Shown: positions 25,999 to 35,583 of the stretch, one piece after another | How the letters are laid out: each line of letters starts with the position of its first letter | Numbering within the stretch: position 1 is the first letter of the stretch | From: Affinundibacterium macrobrachii | GTDB taxonomy: Bacteria; Pseudomonadota; Gammaproteobacteria; Burkholderiales; Burkholderiaceae_D | DNA length: 64,000 nt | Direction: 5' to 3' | Assembly (NCBI RefSeq): GCF_014652415.1 | Contig: NZ_BMYT01000004.1 | Span: forward strand, 212,127-276,126 | Translations under genes and position numbers: made by a program | Notes under the pieces: generated by a model | Database searches by the model: none | What the model was told of the DNA's origin: nothing | What the model saw: only the letters and a program-made list of their open reading frames with translations

Positions 25999-27396
25999 TT
26001 ATTCTGTCGGTGCTGCTTTAGGTTTGCCGCCGGATTGACGATGCGGGCTGCGACGTGGGCGGCGTTTTTTTGCAGGTGCGCTCTCGGCTGATTTTGCTTT
26101 TGGTTTGATACTTAAAAGACGCACACGTTCTTGCTCGTCACCGTTGATGAAGTCAGTCCACCATTCGCCAAGCTCGGCGTCGATTTCGCCAGATGCACAA
26201 CGCAATAATAAAAAATCATAGCCAGCGCGTAGGCGGTTGTTTTCTAATAATTTGTAAGGCGCTTTGCCTACGCGTTTTTCAAAGCGCGGTTGCATCGCCC
26301 AGATGTCGCGCATGTCGGTACCGATTTTACGTTGCAGAGCGAGTGCGTCGGTTTGGGTGTTCAAGACATCGTCAGCCGCCAAGTGCAATGCGGGAATAGG
26401 GAGTTCGCCAGAGACTTTGTAGGCTTCCCATTTTTCTAAAACCTGATGCCAGAGTAATGAGGCGAATAAAAATCCAGGGGAAACGGTTTTGCCTTGTTGT
26501 ACGCGTTCATCGGTATTCGCGAGCGCCAAGGTGACGAAGCGTTCGCCTAAAGGCTGTTCCAACACAACATCGAGCAATGGCATTAAGCCGTGGTGTAAGC
26601 CTTCTTTGCGTAATTGCTGCAGACAAGCCATCGCATGGCCGCTCATTAAGAGTTTGAGCATTTCGTCAAAGACGCGCGCGCTTGGCACGTTGTTGATGAG
26701 GGGTGCCATCACTTTGATCGGCGCACGTGTATCGTCGTCAATCGTGAATTTGAGTTTGGCAGCGAATCGCACCACGCGCAGCATACGCACTGGATCTTCG
26801 CGATAACGTAATTCTGGTACGCCGATGATGCGCAAAGTCTTTTTGCGAATATCGGCAATCCCGCCGTGGTAATCCAATACCGTTTGGCTGGCGGGGTCGT
26901 AATACATGGCGTTGATGGTGAAATCACGTCTTACCGCATCTTCGTGTTGTTCACCAAAGGTGTTGTCGCGCAATACGCGGCCGTGTTCGTCTTTGGGTGC
27001 TTCATGCTTGGCTGCGCCGCGGAAGGTGGTGACTTCAATCAGATCTTGTCCAAACATGACATGCACAATTTGAAAGCGACGACCAATGATGAACGCACGG
27101 CGGAATAATCGTTTAACTTGCTCGGGAGTGGCGTTGGTCGCGACGTCAAAATCTTTTGGTTTGACGCCAAGCAAGAGATCGCGCACCGCACCACCGACGA
27201 TAAAGGCTTTGTATCCGTTGTCTTGCAAAGTTTGCGTGATGCGTATCGCGTTATTCGATACCAAGGCGGGATCAATCCCATGCTCTTTCGCACTCAAGAC
27301 TTTTGGCTTGTTTTTCTTCGCGCTGGCTTTGCCTTGATCGAGGGTGTCGTCAGGGTTCTTAACGCCTAAGATTTTGCGGATAAATTTCTTAATCAT
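25999..27396 (-). CDS. pcnB: poly(A) polymerase I
   Basis: It adds 3' poly(A) tails that mark RNA for decay. The 465 residues contain the class II nucleotidyltransferase core AFIVGGAVRDLLLGVKPKDF (about 60-80) with DFDVAT, the FRRAFIIGRRFQIVHV segment, an RNA-binding domain and a Lys/Arg-rich C-terminal tail (PAKKRRPRRSP). Length fits E. coli PcnB. It lies 24 bp downstream of the HAD phosphatase gene in the perM-hda-HAD-pcnB-folK run. Confidence 0.95.
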   Translation of the reverse strand: MIKKFIRKILGVKNPDDTLDQGKASAKKNKPKVLSAKEHGIDPALVSNNAIRITQTLQDNGYKAFIVGGAVRDLLLGVKPKDFDVATNATPEQVKRLFRRAFIIGRRFQIVHVMFGQDLIEVTTFRGAAKHEAPKDEHGRVLRDNTFGEQHEDAVRRDFTINAMYYDPASQTVLDYHGGIADIRKKTLRIIGVPELRYREDPVRMLRVVRFAAKLKFTIDDDTRAPIKVMAPLINNVPSARVFDEMLKLLMSGHAMACLQQLRKEGLHHGLMPLLDVVLEQPLGERFVTLALANTDERVQQGKTVSPGFLFASLLWHQVLEKWEAYKVSGELPIPALHLAADDVLNTQTDALALQRKIGTDMRDIWAMQPRFEKRVGKAPYKLLENNRLRAGYDFLLLRCASGEIDAELGEWWTDFINGDEQERVRLLSIKPKAKSAESAPAKKRRPRRSPHRQSGGKPKAAPTE

Positions 27397-27420
27397 GCTT
27401 CGTGCTTGTTGTCGTTACTG

Positions 27421-28119
27421 TTAATCATGTTGCGCAAATAATTGCAGCGTCGGCCAGCCATTTGCTTGCGCATGGGCCAGTAAGAGTTGATTCGGATTGG
27501 TCGCGATCGGGTGCGTCACGATGGAGAGCAATGGAATATCATTTTGAGAATCGCTGTAAAAATAACTCTTAGTAAAGTCGCTCAGTTGCTTGCCTTGTTG
27601 CGCCAGCCAAGCGTGTAAATGCGTGACTTTGCCGGGGCCAGAAGTCGGCACACCGCGCAGTTTACCAGTCAAATTGCCTTGTTCATCGAAATGTGGTTCT
27701 GCCGCCAATAAATGTTCAACGCCTAGCGCTTGTGCGATGGGTTGGGTAACAAAACGATTGGTCGCGGTGATGATGGCGATTAAGTCGTTTTGCTCTTGAT
27801 GTTGTTTGAGCAAATCAAACGCCGCTGGCAGTAGGGCAGGGTTGATGACTTCTTGCATAAACTGCGTATGATAATCATTCAGTTGTTGACCTGAAAATTG
27901 CGCCAGAGTGCCTAGTGCGAATTCTAAATATTCCACCGGATCTAAAGTGCCAGCCTGATATTGTGCAAAGAATTCTGCATTGCGACGACCAAACTCGTCT
28001 GCATCGACTGCACCAATGCGGCATAAAAATTGACCCCATTCGTAATCCGAGTCTATCGGCAATAAGGTATGGTCAAGATCGAATAAGGCGATATTTTGCA
28101 TCGATTGTTTAGTCATCAT
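27421..28119 (-). CDS. HAD-IB family phosphatase (SerB-like)
   Basis: The 232-residue hydrolase has motif I DLDHTLL, the Thr motif IITATN and motif IV YSDSQNDIPLL, typical of subfamily IB phosphoserine-phosphatase-like proteins (TIGR01490 type). The cap region is small and helical. The substrate is uncertain; related proteins act on phosphoserine or histidinol phosphate. Three nearby starts (28119, 28116, 28101) are possible. The gene is conserved between hda and pcnB in related bacteria. Confidence 0.88.
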   Translation of the reverse strand: MMTKQSMQNIALFDLDHTLLPIDSDYEWGQFLCRIGAVDADEFGRRNAEFFAQYQAGTLDPVEYLEFALGTLAQFSGQQLNDYHTQFMQEVINPALLPAAFDLLKQHQEQNDLIAIITATNRFVTQPIAQALGVEHLLAAEPHFDEQGNLTGKLRGVPTSGPGKVTHLHAWLAQQGKQLSDFTKSYFYSDSQNDIPLLSIVTHPIATNPNQLLLAHAQANGWPTLQLFAQHD

Positions 28120-28169
28120 TGTTTATCTCAATACATACTCAGGGTGCTCGTTTTTCACCGCAGTCAACT

Positions 28170-28847
28170 TTATTCTGCGTGATCTCTTTGCAATAATTCG
28201 CGCAATAAGGGTAAGGTAATAGGGCGTTTGGTCTCTAGTGAATAATGATCGAGCTCACCCAGCATAGAACTTAGCGAACGCATGTCGCGGCGATAGTGGG
28301 TAATTAAATACGGCAACACGCCTTGTGCTAATCCGATTCCTTTGGCCTGCGCTGATCGCTCTAATGCGTCGATTTTATCTTCATCTGATAAACCAATAAC
28401 TTGGTAAATCAAGCCCCATCCCAATCGGGTACGCAGATCCTCACGCACGTTTAAAATCATTGGCGGATGGTTCCCCGCTGCCACAAAAAAAGCACCGTTT
28501 GCACGCGCTTCATTAAATAAAGCAAATGCATCAATTTGAGCCGCTGGCGACAGTTGGTCGCAATCATCAAGCAAGTAAAGATTAATCTCGGGGCTGTACC
28601 AAAATTCCTCTTCCGCCGCGTTTGCGCTGATGTAACGAGTATTGGGCGTCTGTGCAATCGCGTTCAGCAGATGTGTCTTGCCTGCGCCGGCTTCTCCCCA
28701 TAGATATACCGAGCGTTCGCCATATTGGCTCGCAATACGTTCTGAAAACAGGCACAAGATTTGTGCCAGTTCTGCATTTTGTCCAACTACAAAGGTGTCT
28801 AGCGACGGAGGGCTCTCCGCATCTAGATCAAGTAAAAGCTGTCTCAT
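28170..28847 (-). CDS. hda: DnaA regulatory inactivator Hda
   Basis: Hda binds the DNA sliding clamp and stimulates ATP hydrolysis by DnaA to block re-initiation. From the ATG at 28847 (225 residues) the protein opens with the clamp-binding motif QLLLDL at residues 3-8, followed by a DnaA-like AAA+ domain (YLWGEAGAGKTHLLNAI Walker A, LYLLDDCDQL Walker B). A frame extended to a TTG at 28865 would put the motif six residues inside, which is unusual, so I prefer the ATG. It follows perM. Confidence 0.93.
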   Translation of the reverse strand: MRQLLLDLDAESPPSLDTFVVGQNAELAQILCLFSERIASQYGERSVYLWGEAGAGKTHLLNAIAQTPNTRYISANAAEEEFWYSPEINLYLLDDCDQLSPAAQIDAFALFNEARANGAFFVAAGNHPPMILNVREDLRTRLGWGLIYQVIGLSDEDKIDALERSAQAKGIGLAQGVLPYLITHYRRDMRSLSSMLGELDHYSLETKRPITLPLLRELLQRDHAE

Positions 28848-28905
28848 TGTCGTGTATATCGTCAAAAATCAGTTTCGGCACCACTCAAGACATTACAAAT
28901 TGTCT

Positions 28906-29994
28906 TCATTGTGATTGACGATAAAAGGAACTATTTAAATAAGAAATACGTAGGTTTTTCGCCGCCACCGACAAGACTGCCGATGCAGGAAGTGCAACCA
29001 AGATTCCTATGAAACCAAATAACTGACCAAAAGCCATTAAGGCAAAGATGACCGTCAGCGGGTGCAAACCAATCCGTTCTCCGACTAATTTGGGTGTCAG
29101 GAAAAAGGATTCTAAGGCTTGGCCAGCGCCATAAATAATCGCTACTGCAATCAAACCATGCAGATCACTGAACTGCAGAACTGCACTGATCAAGGCTAAA
29201 AATAGGCCCAATCCAAAACCTAAGTAAGGAATGAATACTAATAATCCAGTCAAAATCCCGACTGGAAGAGCGAGATCAAATCCAGCAATTGCAAGACCAA
29301 CGGAGTAGTAGCAAGCCAACACGACCATCACCAATATCTGACCACGTAAATATTGAGCGAGTAATTCATCGACTTCTTTAAACCATGATTGGGTTTGCGC
29401 TAACCAGCGGCGAGGAATGAAATTGCGCACTCGCGCGATTAAGGCATGCCAGTCAACCATTAAATAAAACAAAACTATAGGAATCAAAATAAAGTTAGCC
29501 AGCATACCTAATACAGCAGTTCCACCAACGCGAATCGAGGACAAGACTGCTTTGCCAATCACATCACCGCTACTGGACAGATGGCTGCTGATTAAGGCTT
29601 TGATACCCTCGCTATCAATATTGGCTTGGATGCCAAAGTCATGTAACAGCGGACCGATTGTGGTGTTGAGCTTGTCGAGAAATAATGGAATTTGATTATG
29701 TAGCAAGGGAATTTGCTTTTGTAAAATCGGTACCATAATGAGGACGATTGCCAAAATACACGCAACCACAAATAAAATCATCAAGGTTGCAGCGATCGGT
29801 CTGGGTAATTGCCTATTTCTAAAGCGTAGCTGGCATAAACGGTCTAACCAAGGATTAAGTACATAAGCCAAAATCGCTGCCACAATAAATGGCATCAAAA
29901 TCGGTCCCAATAACGATAGCAAAAGAATAAACGCGAGGGCGACACCTAACCACGTTAAAGATTGTTTTTGCTTACTGGTCAAATTAAATGGCAT
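28906..29994 (-). CDS. AI-2E family transporter / PerM-type permease
   Basis: The 362-residue membrane protein has about seven to eight transmembrane segments and the family pattern PFIVAAILAYVLNPWLDRL and LVFIPYLGFGLGLFLALISA near the C-terminal half. AI-2E homologues export small molecules or ions; the substrate here is unknown. It heads a leftward run with hda, HAD phosphatase, pcnB and folK, and is divergent from purM across about 200 bp. Confidence 0.88.
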   Translation of the reverse strand: MPFNLTSKQKQSLTWLGVALAFILLLSLLGPILMPFIVAAILAYVLNPWLDRLCQLRFRNRQLPRPIAATLMILFVVACILAIVLIMVPILQKQIPLLHNQIPLFLDKLNTTIGPLLHDFGIQANIDSEGIKALISSHLSSSGDVIGKAVLSSIRVGGTAVLGMLANFILIPIVLFYLMVDWHALIARVRNFIPRRWLAQTQSWFKEVDELLAQYLRGQILVMVVLACYYSVGLAIAGFDLALPVGILTGLLVFIPYLGFGLGLFLALISAVLQFSDLHGLIAVAIIYGAGQALESFFLTPKLVGERIGLHPLTVIFALMAFGQLFGFIGILVALPASAVLSVAAKNLRISYLNSSFYRQSQ

Positions 29995-30201
29995 AGACTT
30001 TAGTCAGTTAAACTTCGATATGAAACGCTGGATTTGCCTAAAAACTAGGTAAAACGCAGGTCAATTTGTTAAAATACCGCTTTTGGTTTTACTAAAGTTC
30101 GTATTCTCCCTGAATTTTTAAGGAAATTACGAATTTTTGTGAACTACGTTTCTGGCAATTCCGCTATTTTACCGCCTCAAGCCCCTACTGACGAATATCC
30201 T

Positions 30202-31245
30202 ATGAGCACAAATACTCCTGTTTCTCTTTCTTATGCCGACGCTGGTGTCGATATGGTTGCTGGCGACGCGCTGGTCGATGCGATTAAACCGTTTGCAAAA
30301 CGTACTATGCGTGAAGGCGTCATGGCTGGCATCGGTGGTTTTGGTGCGATGTTTGAAGTCAGCAAAAAGTACAAAGAGCCGGTATTGGTCTCTGGTACAG
30401 ACGGTGTTGGTACTAAATTGAAATTGGCTTTCCATTTAAATCGTCACGATACTGTCGGTGTTGATTTGGTTGCGATGAGCGTCAACGACATTTTGGTACA
30501 AGGCGCAGAGCCACTGTTCTTCCTTGATTACTTTGCTTGCGGCAAATTGGATGTGGCGACAGCGACCGATGTGATCAAAGGCATCGCGTTTGGTTGCGAA
30601 CAAGCGGGTTGCGCTTTGATTGGCGGAGAAACAGCAGAAATGCCTTCGATGTATCCAGAAGGTGAATATGATTTAGCTGGTTTTGCAGTCGGTGCGGTTG
30701 AAAAATCCAAGATCATTGACGGTAGCAAGATTGTTCCAGGTGACGTAATTTTAGGTTTGGCGTCTTCAGGTATTCATTCCAACGGTTTCTCTTTGGTCCG
30801 TAAGATCATCGAAGTCGCGAATCCAGATTTAAATGCAGATTTCCACGGTCGTAGTTTGGCAGATGCCTTGATCGCACCAACGCGCATTTACGTCAAACCT
30901 TTATTGGCTTTGATGGCGAGTATGGAAGTGAAGGGTATGGCGCATATTACTGGCGGTGGTTTGGTAGAAAACGTACCACGTGTCTTGGGCGATAAACTCA
31001 CGGCGATCTTGGATAGTAAATCTTGGGAAATGCCACCATTGTTTAAATGGTTGCAACAACATGGTGGTGTGGCTGACGCAGAAATGCATCGCGTGTTTAA
31101 CTGCGGTATTGGTATGGTTGTCATCGTGGCAGCCGATCAAGCAGATGCTGCAATGGCACAGCTCACAGCCGCAGGCGAAACGGTGTACAAGATTGGCGCG
31201 ATTCGCGCACGCGAAGGGAATGAACATCAAACTATCGTTGTGTAA
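30202..31245 (+). CDS. purM: phosphoribosylformylglycinamidine cyclo-ligase (AIR synthase)
   Basis: This is step 5 of purine synthesis: ATP-dependent ring closure of FGAM to AIR. From the ATG at 30202 the protein has 347 residues beginning [17 protein letters not shown], like other PurM proteins (345 in E. coli). A GTG at 30139 would add 21 residues; an AGGA lies about 13 bases before it, so it cannot be excluded. The PurM/AIRS signatures [25 protein letters not shown] and [14 protein letters not shown] are present. Confidence 0.95.
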   Translation: MSTNTPVSLSYADAGVDMVAGDALVDAIKPFAKRTMREGVMAGIGGFGAMFEVSKKYKEPVLVSGTDGVGTKLKLAFHLNRHDTVGVDLVAMSVNDILVQGAEPLFFLDYFACGKLDVATATDVIKGIAFGCEQAGCALIGGETAEMPSMYPEGEYDLAGFAVGAVEKSKIIDGSKIVPGDVILGLASSGIHSNGFSLVRKIIEVANPDLNADFHGRSLADALIAPTRIYVKPLLALMASMEVKGMAHITGGGLVENVPRVLGDKLTAILDSKSWEMPPLFKWLQQHGGVADAEMHRVFNCGIGMVVIVAADQADAAMAQLTAAGETVYKIGAIRAREGNEHQTIVV

Positions 31246-31397
31246 CTCAAATTTCGACGTTGTTTGTCTTGATCGAATGTATGCGATGTAAGGCAGTTAT
31301 AGAGAATTAATACTAAGTTCGCTGTAGTTCTTTATTTTTAGCTCGTCAGCCATGCTTATTCAGCAAGATAGTTTGTAGTTCGTTTTATGAATAAAAG

Positions 31398-31437
31398 AAA
31401 AGACCAGAATCTGTATTTCGCAGATTCTGGTCTTTTT
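31398..31437 (+). terminator. Rho-independent terminator, probably bidirectional
   Basis: A perfect 16-bp stem AAAAGACCAGAATCTG / CAGATTCTGGTCTTTT (31398-31413 and 31421-31436), loop TATTTCG, then T. It lies between the convergent purM and lipocalin genes, with A-rich sequence on the other side, so it can serve both. Confidence 0.9.
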
Positions 31438-31481
31438 GTTTGGGGAGTTCGTGATTATAGAATCAGAAATATTCGTTCAGC

Positions 31482-32012
31482 TTAATTTAATGGATTGCTT
31501 TGCGCACTGTTTTGAAATTGATTGATGTTGTAACCGAGCGTTGCAGCTTTCGCTAGAATTTTCTCTTGAATTGATCGATCGAGTTGAGTAGAGCGCGACA
31601 AAATCCAGCTATATTTCCGACTTGGTTCACCAACCAAAACCCACTGATAATTCGGATCTAAATCGAGTACCCAATAATTGCCGTAGAACGGCCTGAAGAA
31701 GCTAACGCGTAGCTTAGCGTTTCCACTGGCTTCAACAAGTTTGGCAACGCCATTTGCCTCTTCAATACTGCCGTCTTTGATTCGACAACGATTAATCACG
31801 CGAATTTGGTCGTCATCGCGTTGGTATTCAGCTTGTGTATCGGCCACACACTTCGATTGAAACTTGTTGGGGATAAAAGCAACTTGATACCATTTTCCAA
31901 TGTAGCGATTTAAATCGACTTTTTCTACGGTCGCTAATGGCGCATATTCTTCATTGCAAGCGCTTAATAAGCTGGTACATGCGAGCGCTACGACTGTCAA
32001 AAGCTTCTTCAT
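31482..32012 (-). CDS. blc: bacterial lipocalin (Blc-like outer membrane lipoprotein)
   Basis: The 176-residue protein has a lipoprotein signal (LLSAC lipobox) and the lipocalin core NRYIGKWYQVAFIPNKFQSKC, then NYWVLDLDPNYQWVLVGEPSRKYSWILSR, as in E. coli Blc. Blc-type lipoproteins bind lysophospholipids or fatty acids at the envelope under stress. In many bacteria a blc gene belongs to the light/cryptochrome cluster; here it is 12 kb away and single. Confidence 0.92.
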   Translation of the reverse strand: MKKLLTVVALACTSLLSACNEEYAPLATVEKVDLNRYIGKWYQVAFIPNKFQSKCVADTQAEYQRDDDQIRVINRCRIKDGSIEEANGVAKLVEASGNAKLRVSFFRPFYGNYWVLDLDPNYQWVLVGEPSRKYSWILSRSTQLDRSIQEKILAKAATLGYNINQFQNSAQSNPLN

Positions 32013-32165
32013 GATTTTAGGATGTGAAGTTGAAAGGACTTCATTCTAAAGTGTTTTTGCTTTGGAAGATGGCTGTACAGAATCTCTTTGAAGGAATCTT
32101 CAATCGCTTAATTAGCTTAAATAACTTAAAGAGTTGGAATATTTTGCGCTGGATATCTTTTAAAT

Positions 32166-32194
32166 AAAAAAAAGGCCGGGTATGAGAACCGGCC
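32166..32194 (-). terminator. Rho-independent terminator of the cyclophilin gene
   Basis: On the minus strand GGCCGG...CCGGCC closes a short stem (32174-32179 with 32189-32194) followed by eight T (32166-32173), about 35 bases after the cyclophilin stop. Confidence 0.85.
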
Positions 32195-32229
32195 CTAAGA
32201 GGGAGATTAAGACTTGAAAACTGGATTGA

Positions 32230-33066
32230 TCACTGTGTTTGTATCATTGAGTTAATTAACACACTTGTGACCGGAACATTTTGTAACCCGCCACGGGTTG
32301 ATGTTGGAACGACCTTAATTTTATCGACGGTCTCAATACCACTCACCACTTTGCCGAATACTGCATATCCACCAGCATTGGTATCGAGTGCTTGATTATC
32401 AACGACGTTAATGAAAAACTGTGCGGTAGCCGAATCTAAAACCTCAGTACGTGCCATCGCGATCGTGCCGCGTAAATTGCTCAGACCGTTACCAGCTTCT
32501 AACTTGATTGGCGCTTGTGTTGCTGGTTGTGTTAAATCTGCATTGAAACCACCACCTTGAATCATAAAATCTTGAATCACACGGTGAAAAATCTTATTCA
32601 CATAAAAACCGGATTCAACATAGTTCAAGAAATTATCGACAGTGATAGGCGCTTTTGCTGGATTTAATTCAAGCACTACGCTGCCCAATGAAGTTGTCAT
32701 CGTTACTTGCGGCTGTTTCGCAAGTGGGATGGTCACGTTATTGGCATACAGAGAATTTGAACTGCCATCACTAATAACAATAGGAACACTTCCAACACCG
32801 ATAATTTTGCAACTGAATACTTTTTGCGTTGGAGTGCTACCTGTTAATTCGGTTATTTTTAGGCAACCTTGATGCGACATATTGATGCCTAAATCTAAGT
32901 TTTGCCCTTTCACAGTGATAACACTTGTTTTACGATATACCAATTGGTCACTGCTTACTTCAGAAATACTAACTTTTCTCGTTGCTGGGCTTGAACTGTC
33001 GCTACCACTGCCACCACAAGCGCTCAATAGCGCAACAGAACTCAATAAAAAAACAGGTAATTTCAA
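32230..33066 (-). CDS. cyclophilin-type peptidyl-prolyl isomerase lipoprotein
   Basis: This envelope lipoprotein (MKLPVFLLSSVALLSACGGS, lipobox Cys) has an N-terminal beta-rich IPT/TIG-like module (about 30-130, VITVKGQNLDLG) and a C-terminal cyclophilin domain (about 135-278; NFLNYVESGFYVNKIFHRVIQ, FMIQGGG, AQFFINVVDN). It likely helps fold exported proteins. The start is TTG at 33066, with GGAG six bases upstream; a TTG at 33078 would be an alternative but lacks such a site. Fusion of an extra N-terminal domain to a small cyclophilin is unusual. Confidence 0.85.
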   Translation of the reverse strand: MKLPVFLLSSVALLSACGGSGSDSSSPATRKVSISEVSSDQLVYRKTSVITVKGQNLDLGINMSHQGCLKITELTGSTPTQKVFSCKIIGVGSVPIVISDGSSNSLYANNVTIPLAKQPQVTMTTSLGSVVLELNPAKAPITVDNFLNYVESGFYVNKIFHRVIQDFMIQGGGFNADLTQPATQAPIKLEAGNGLSNLRGTIAMARTEVLDSATAQFFINVVDNQALDTNAGGYAVFGKVVSGIETVDKIKVVPTSTRGGLQNVPVTSVLINSMIQTQ

Positions 33067-33216
33067 GAGGAACTCCAAAAAGCTTGATTAGATAAAACAG
33101 CAGTATAGGCTGCCGACTGAGGATCAGAAATTGTTTTCCTGTCCTAATTTTGTAGCAATATGTAGCAATTTGTATGTGTGAACAAAGGGCTGCAATCGCG
33201 AGCGATGATAGTGTGT

Positions 33217-34041
33217 TTATTGATCTCTTTTTCTCCCTTTTTGCTTTGCATTTAATTTGCTCAATTTACTTAATGTACGATCAATGTCGCTGATTAATTT
33301 GTCATTTTTCCCTTTTAATAAAGCAAATCGAATTCCGTCTTTGAGCACAGGAATAGGTAGTACAGAAAATCGCGTTACTTGATGTGCTGATAAGTCCGTT
33401 TCGTTTTCTTGCGGGATTTTGATTGTTTTAATGAGCGCTTCGACTTCTTTGTGGTTTGTTAAGGGGCTAGCAAAAATCATCGCGTCGATACGTCGATTTT
33501 GTAATTTTTTCAGGCGAGGTCCGTAGGCATCGATATCATCATCGGTTTTAAATAAGACATTTTTTAAACGATCAAATTCTCCACCATACTTGGAACCACG
33601 AACGACGCCGATGGTTTTTCCTTTTAAATCTTCTATCGTATTAAATGGAAATTGCTGATCTGCGCGCGTTACTAACCATAGATATTGATAAACAACAGGT
33701 TCCGAAAAGCGAAAAATCTCTGCACGCTCTGGTGTCAAACTTAAGCCAAAAATTAATCCGCCCTCTGTACTGGCGATTTTTACGGCACGATTCCAAGGAT
33801 AAATTTGTAGACTAAATTGAATATTGTGATCTTTTTCGATTGCTGCAAATATGCTGGTAAAGCGCTCCGGGATAGGGTTGAGCTCGCCTTTTTCATTGCG
33901 ATTTTCGCCAAAAAGTAGAGGAACTTTGGTTTGCGCAAAACTGGGAGTAACAATCAAATAGCAACAAACAAATAAAGTAAGAGCGAGTAAGCCGATTGTT
34001 TGTGATAGCCAATACTTCGTCACACCAATTTGCTTGCGCAT
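33217..34041 (-). CDS. periplasmic solute-binding protein (SBP_bac_3-like)
   Basis: From the ATG at 34041 the protein has a 37-residue signal peptide (LLALTLFVCCYLIVTPSFAQ) followed by a type II periplasmic-binding fold (about 40-270) with GLIFGLSLTPERAEIFRFSEPV and TIEDLKGKTIGVVRGSKYG. Such proteins feed ABC importers or sensors of amino acids. No permease or ATPase is next to it, so it may be a stand-alone sensor-type or orphan protein. Longer starts (ATG 34083, TTG 34119) are possible; none has a good ribosome site. Confidence 0.75.
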   Translation of the reverse strand: MRKQIGVTKYWLSQTIGLLALTLFVCCYLIVTPSFAQTKVPLLFGENRNEKGELNPIPERFTSIFAAIEKDHNIQFSLQIYPWNRAVKIASTEGGLIFGLSLTPERAEIFRFSEPVVYQYLWLVTRADQQFPFNTIEDLKGKTIGVVRGSKYGGEFDRLKNVLFKTDDDIDAYGPRLKKLQNRRIDAMIFASPLTNHKEVEALIKTIKIPQENETDLSAHQVTRFSVLPIPVLKDGIRFALLKGKNDKLISDIDRTLSKLSKLNAKQKGRKRDQ

Positions 34042-34246
34042 TAGGTGAGGGGAATTGAATATAAGTTCTTTGGATTGTTGCATTAGGCCCACGTGGTCTT
34101 CATAATTTCTGTGCTGCAATTATAAGTGGGAATGGGGGCCCTGCGCAGGATGTATACCTGATTCGAATGAGCAAATATGATTTTTTACATTTTGTTTTGA
34201 ATTGACTTTTGAAAACGGATAAGTTGACTTAAAAAAACAGAGGGAT

Positions 34247-35521
34247 TTATACAAGCCCCTCTAGCAGTAAGATATCAACCAAAGTGCCAGCAACAACATC
34301 CGCTTGATCTTCGTTTAACACAATGATGCAGTTAGCCTCTGACATTGACCGCAGCATGCCAGAACCCTGTGCGCCAGTGATGTTCACTTCCAATGAGCCG
34401 TTGCCATTGCGTCTGACAATTCCACGTTGATATTCGGTCCGCCCTGGCCGTTTGGCGATAGCTTGCGTCGATGTCGCTGGCACCAAAATTGGAGACGTAA
34501 TGATTGCGCCATTGAGCTGTTGTAGTGCTTGTTTCACAAAAAAATAAAAACTGATCATGGTTGCGACTGGATTGCCTGGTAAGCCAAACAAATAGGCCGA
34601 ATTGCCGTTTGATTGAATTTCACCAAAAGCCAATGGGCGTCCTGGTCGCATTGCAATGTTCCAAAAATTAATTTGTCCTAATTTTGCCATGACTTGTTTG
34701 GTGTAATCGGCGGCACCAACTGAGACACCACCTGATGTAATAATCGCATCGGCTTGTTCGCACGCACAGCGCAGTGCTTGTTCTAAAGCTTCAGGTTGGT
34801 CTTCGACGACACCTATATCGATGACCTCGCAACCTAGGCGAGATAGCATGCCGAATACGGTATAGCGATTGCTGTCAAAGATACACCCAGCCTCTAGTGT
34901 TTCTCCCAGTGAGCGAACTTCATCGCCAGTTGAGAAGTAGGCGACTTTTAAGCGTCTTTGTACGCTGATTTTTGCAATGCCGAGTGAAGCGAGTAGGCCT
35001 AACTCCGCTGGCCCAATTAGCTTGCCTTTAGTGATGGCGCAGGAGCCATTTCGTAAGTCTTCACCACGCAGGCGACAATTGTTTCCTTGTTTTATCTTGT
35101 TGGCGGGAATCTGAATTTGGTTTGACGTCAAGCTGACGAATTCCTGAGGAACAACGGTGTCGCAAGAATCTGGCATGACGGCACCGGTCATGATTTTGAT
35201 ACAAGTTCCTAACCCGACTTGCTGTTGATACGGATGACCGGCAAGTGCCTCGCCAGCAATATTTAGATGTAATATTTGATCGGGGTGTAACTGTGTTCCG
35301 TTGAAGGCATAGCCATCCATGGCTGAATTATTATGCGCAGGGACATCGATTGGCGAGAGTACGTCTACTGCAATGACGCGGCCAAGTGCAGATTTGAGAT
35401 CAAGCTCTTCGCTATCCGTTATGGGGCTTAAATTAGATAAGATCCAGTTTCGTGCTTGATCGACAGATAGTGGGGAACCATCTTGTTGTGAATTGCTGTG
35501 CTGCGTATTGGTTGGCTTCAT
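34247..35521 (-). CDS. moeA: molybdopterin molybdotransferase
   Basis: It inserts molybdate into adenylated molybdopterin. The 424 residues include DVPAHNNSAMDGYAF, a MoCF_biosynth domain with VAYFSTGDEVRSLGE, ADAIITSGGVSVGAADYTK and LFGLPGNPVATM, the family signatures. Last of a moaA-mobA-moeA run on the minus strand (62 bp after mobA). The downstream gap of about 200 bp to the solute-binding gene shows no clear terminator. Confidence 0.95.
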   Translation of the reverse strand: MKPTNTQHSNSQQDGSPLSVDQARNWILSNLSPITDSEELDLKSALGRVIAVDVLSPIDVPAHNNSAMDGYAFNGTQLHPDQILHLNIAGEALAGHPYQQQVGLGTCIKIMTGAVMPDSCDTVVPQEFVSLTSNQIQIPANKIKQGNNCRLRGEDLRNGSCAITKGKLIGPAELGLLASLGIAKISVQRRLKVAYFSTGDEVRSLGETLEAGCIFDSNRYTVFGMLSRLGCEVIDIGVVEDQPEALEQALRCACEQADAIITSGGVSVGAADYTKQVMAKLGQINFWNIAMRPGRPLAFGEIQSNGNSAYLFGLPGNPVATMISFYFFVKQALQQLNGAIITSPILVPATSTQAIAKRPGRTEYQRGIVRRNGNGSLEVNITGAQGSGMLRSMSEANCIIVLNEDQADVVAGTLVDILLLEGLV

Positions 35522-35583
35522 AAGGGTGTTCTTTAATGAGATTAAAGAGGTGTGGGAGCGTAATTGCGCTTTGTCGAAGCGTT

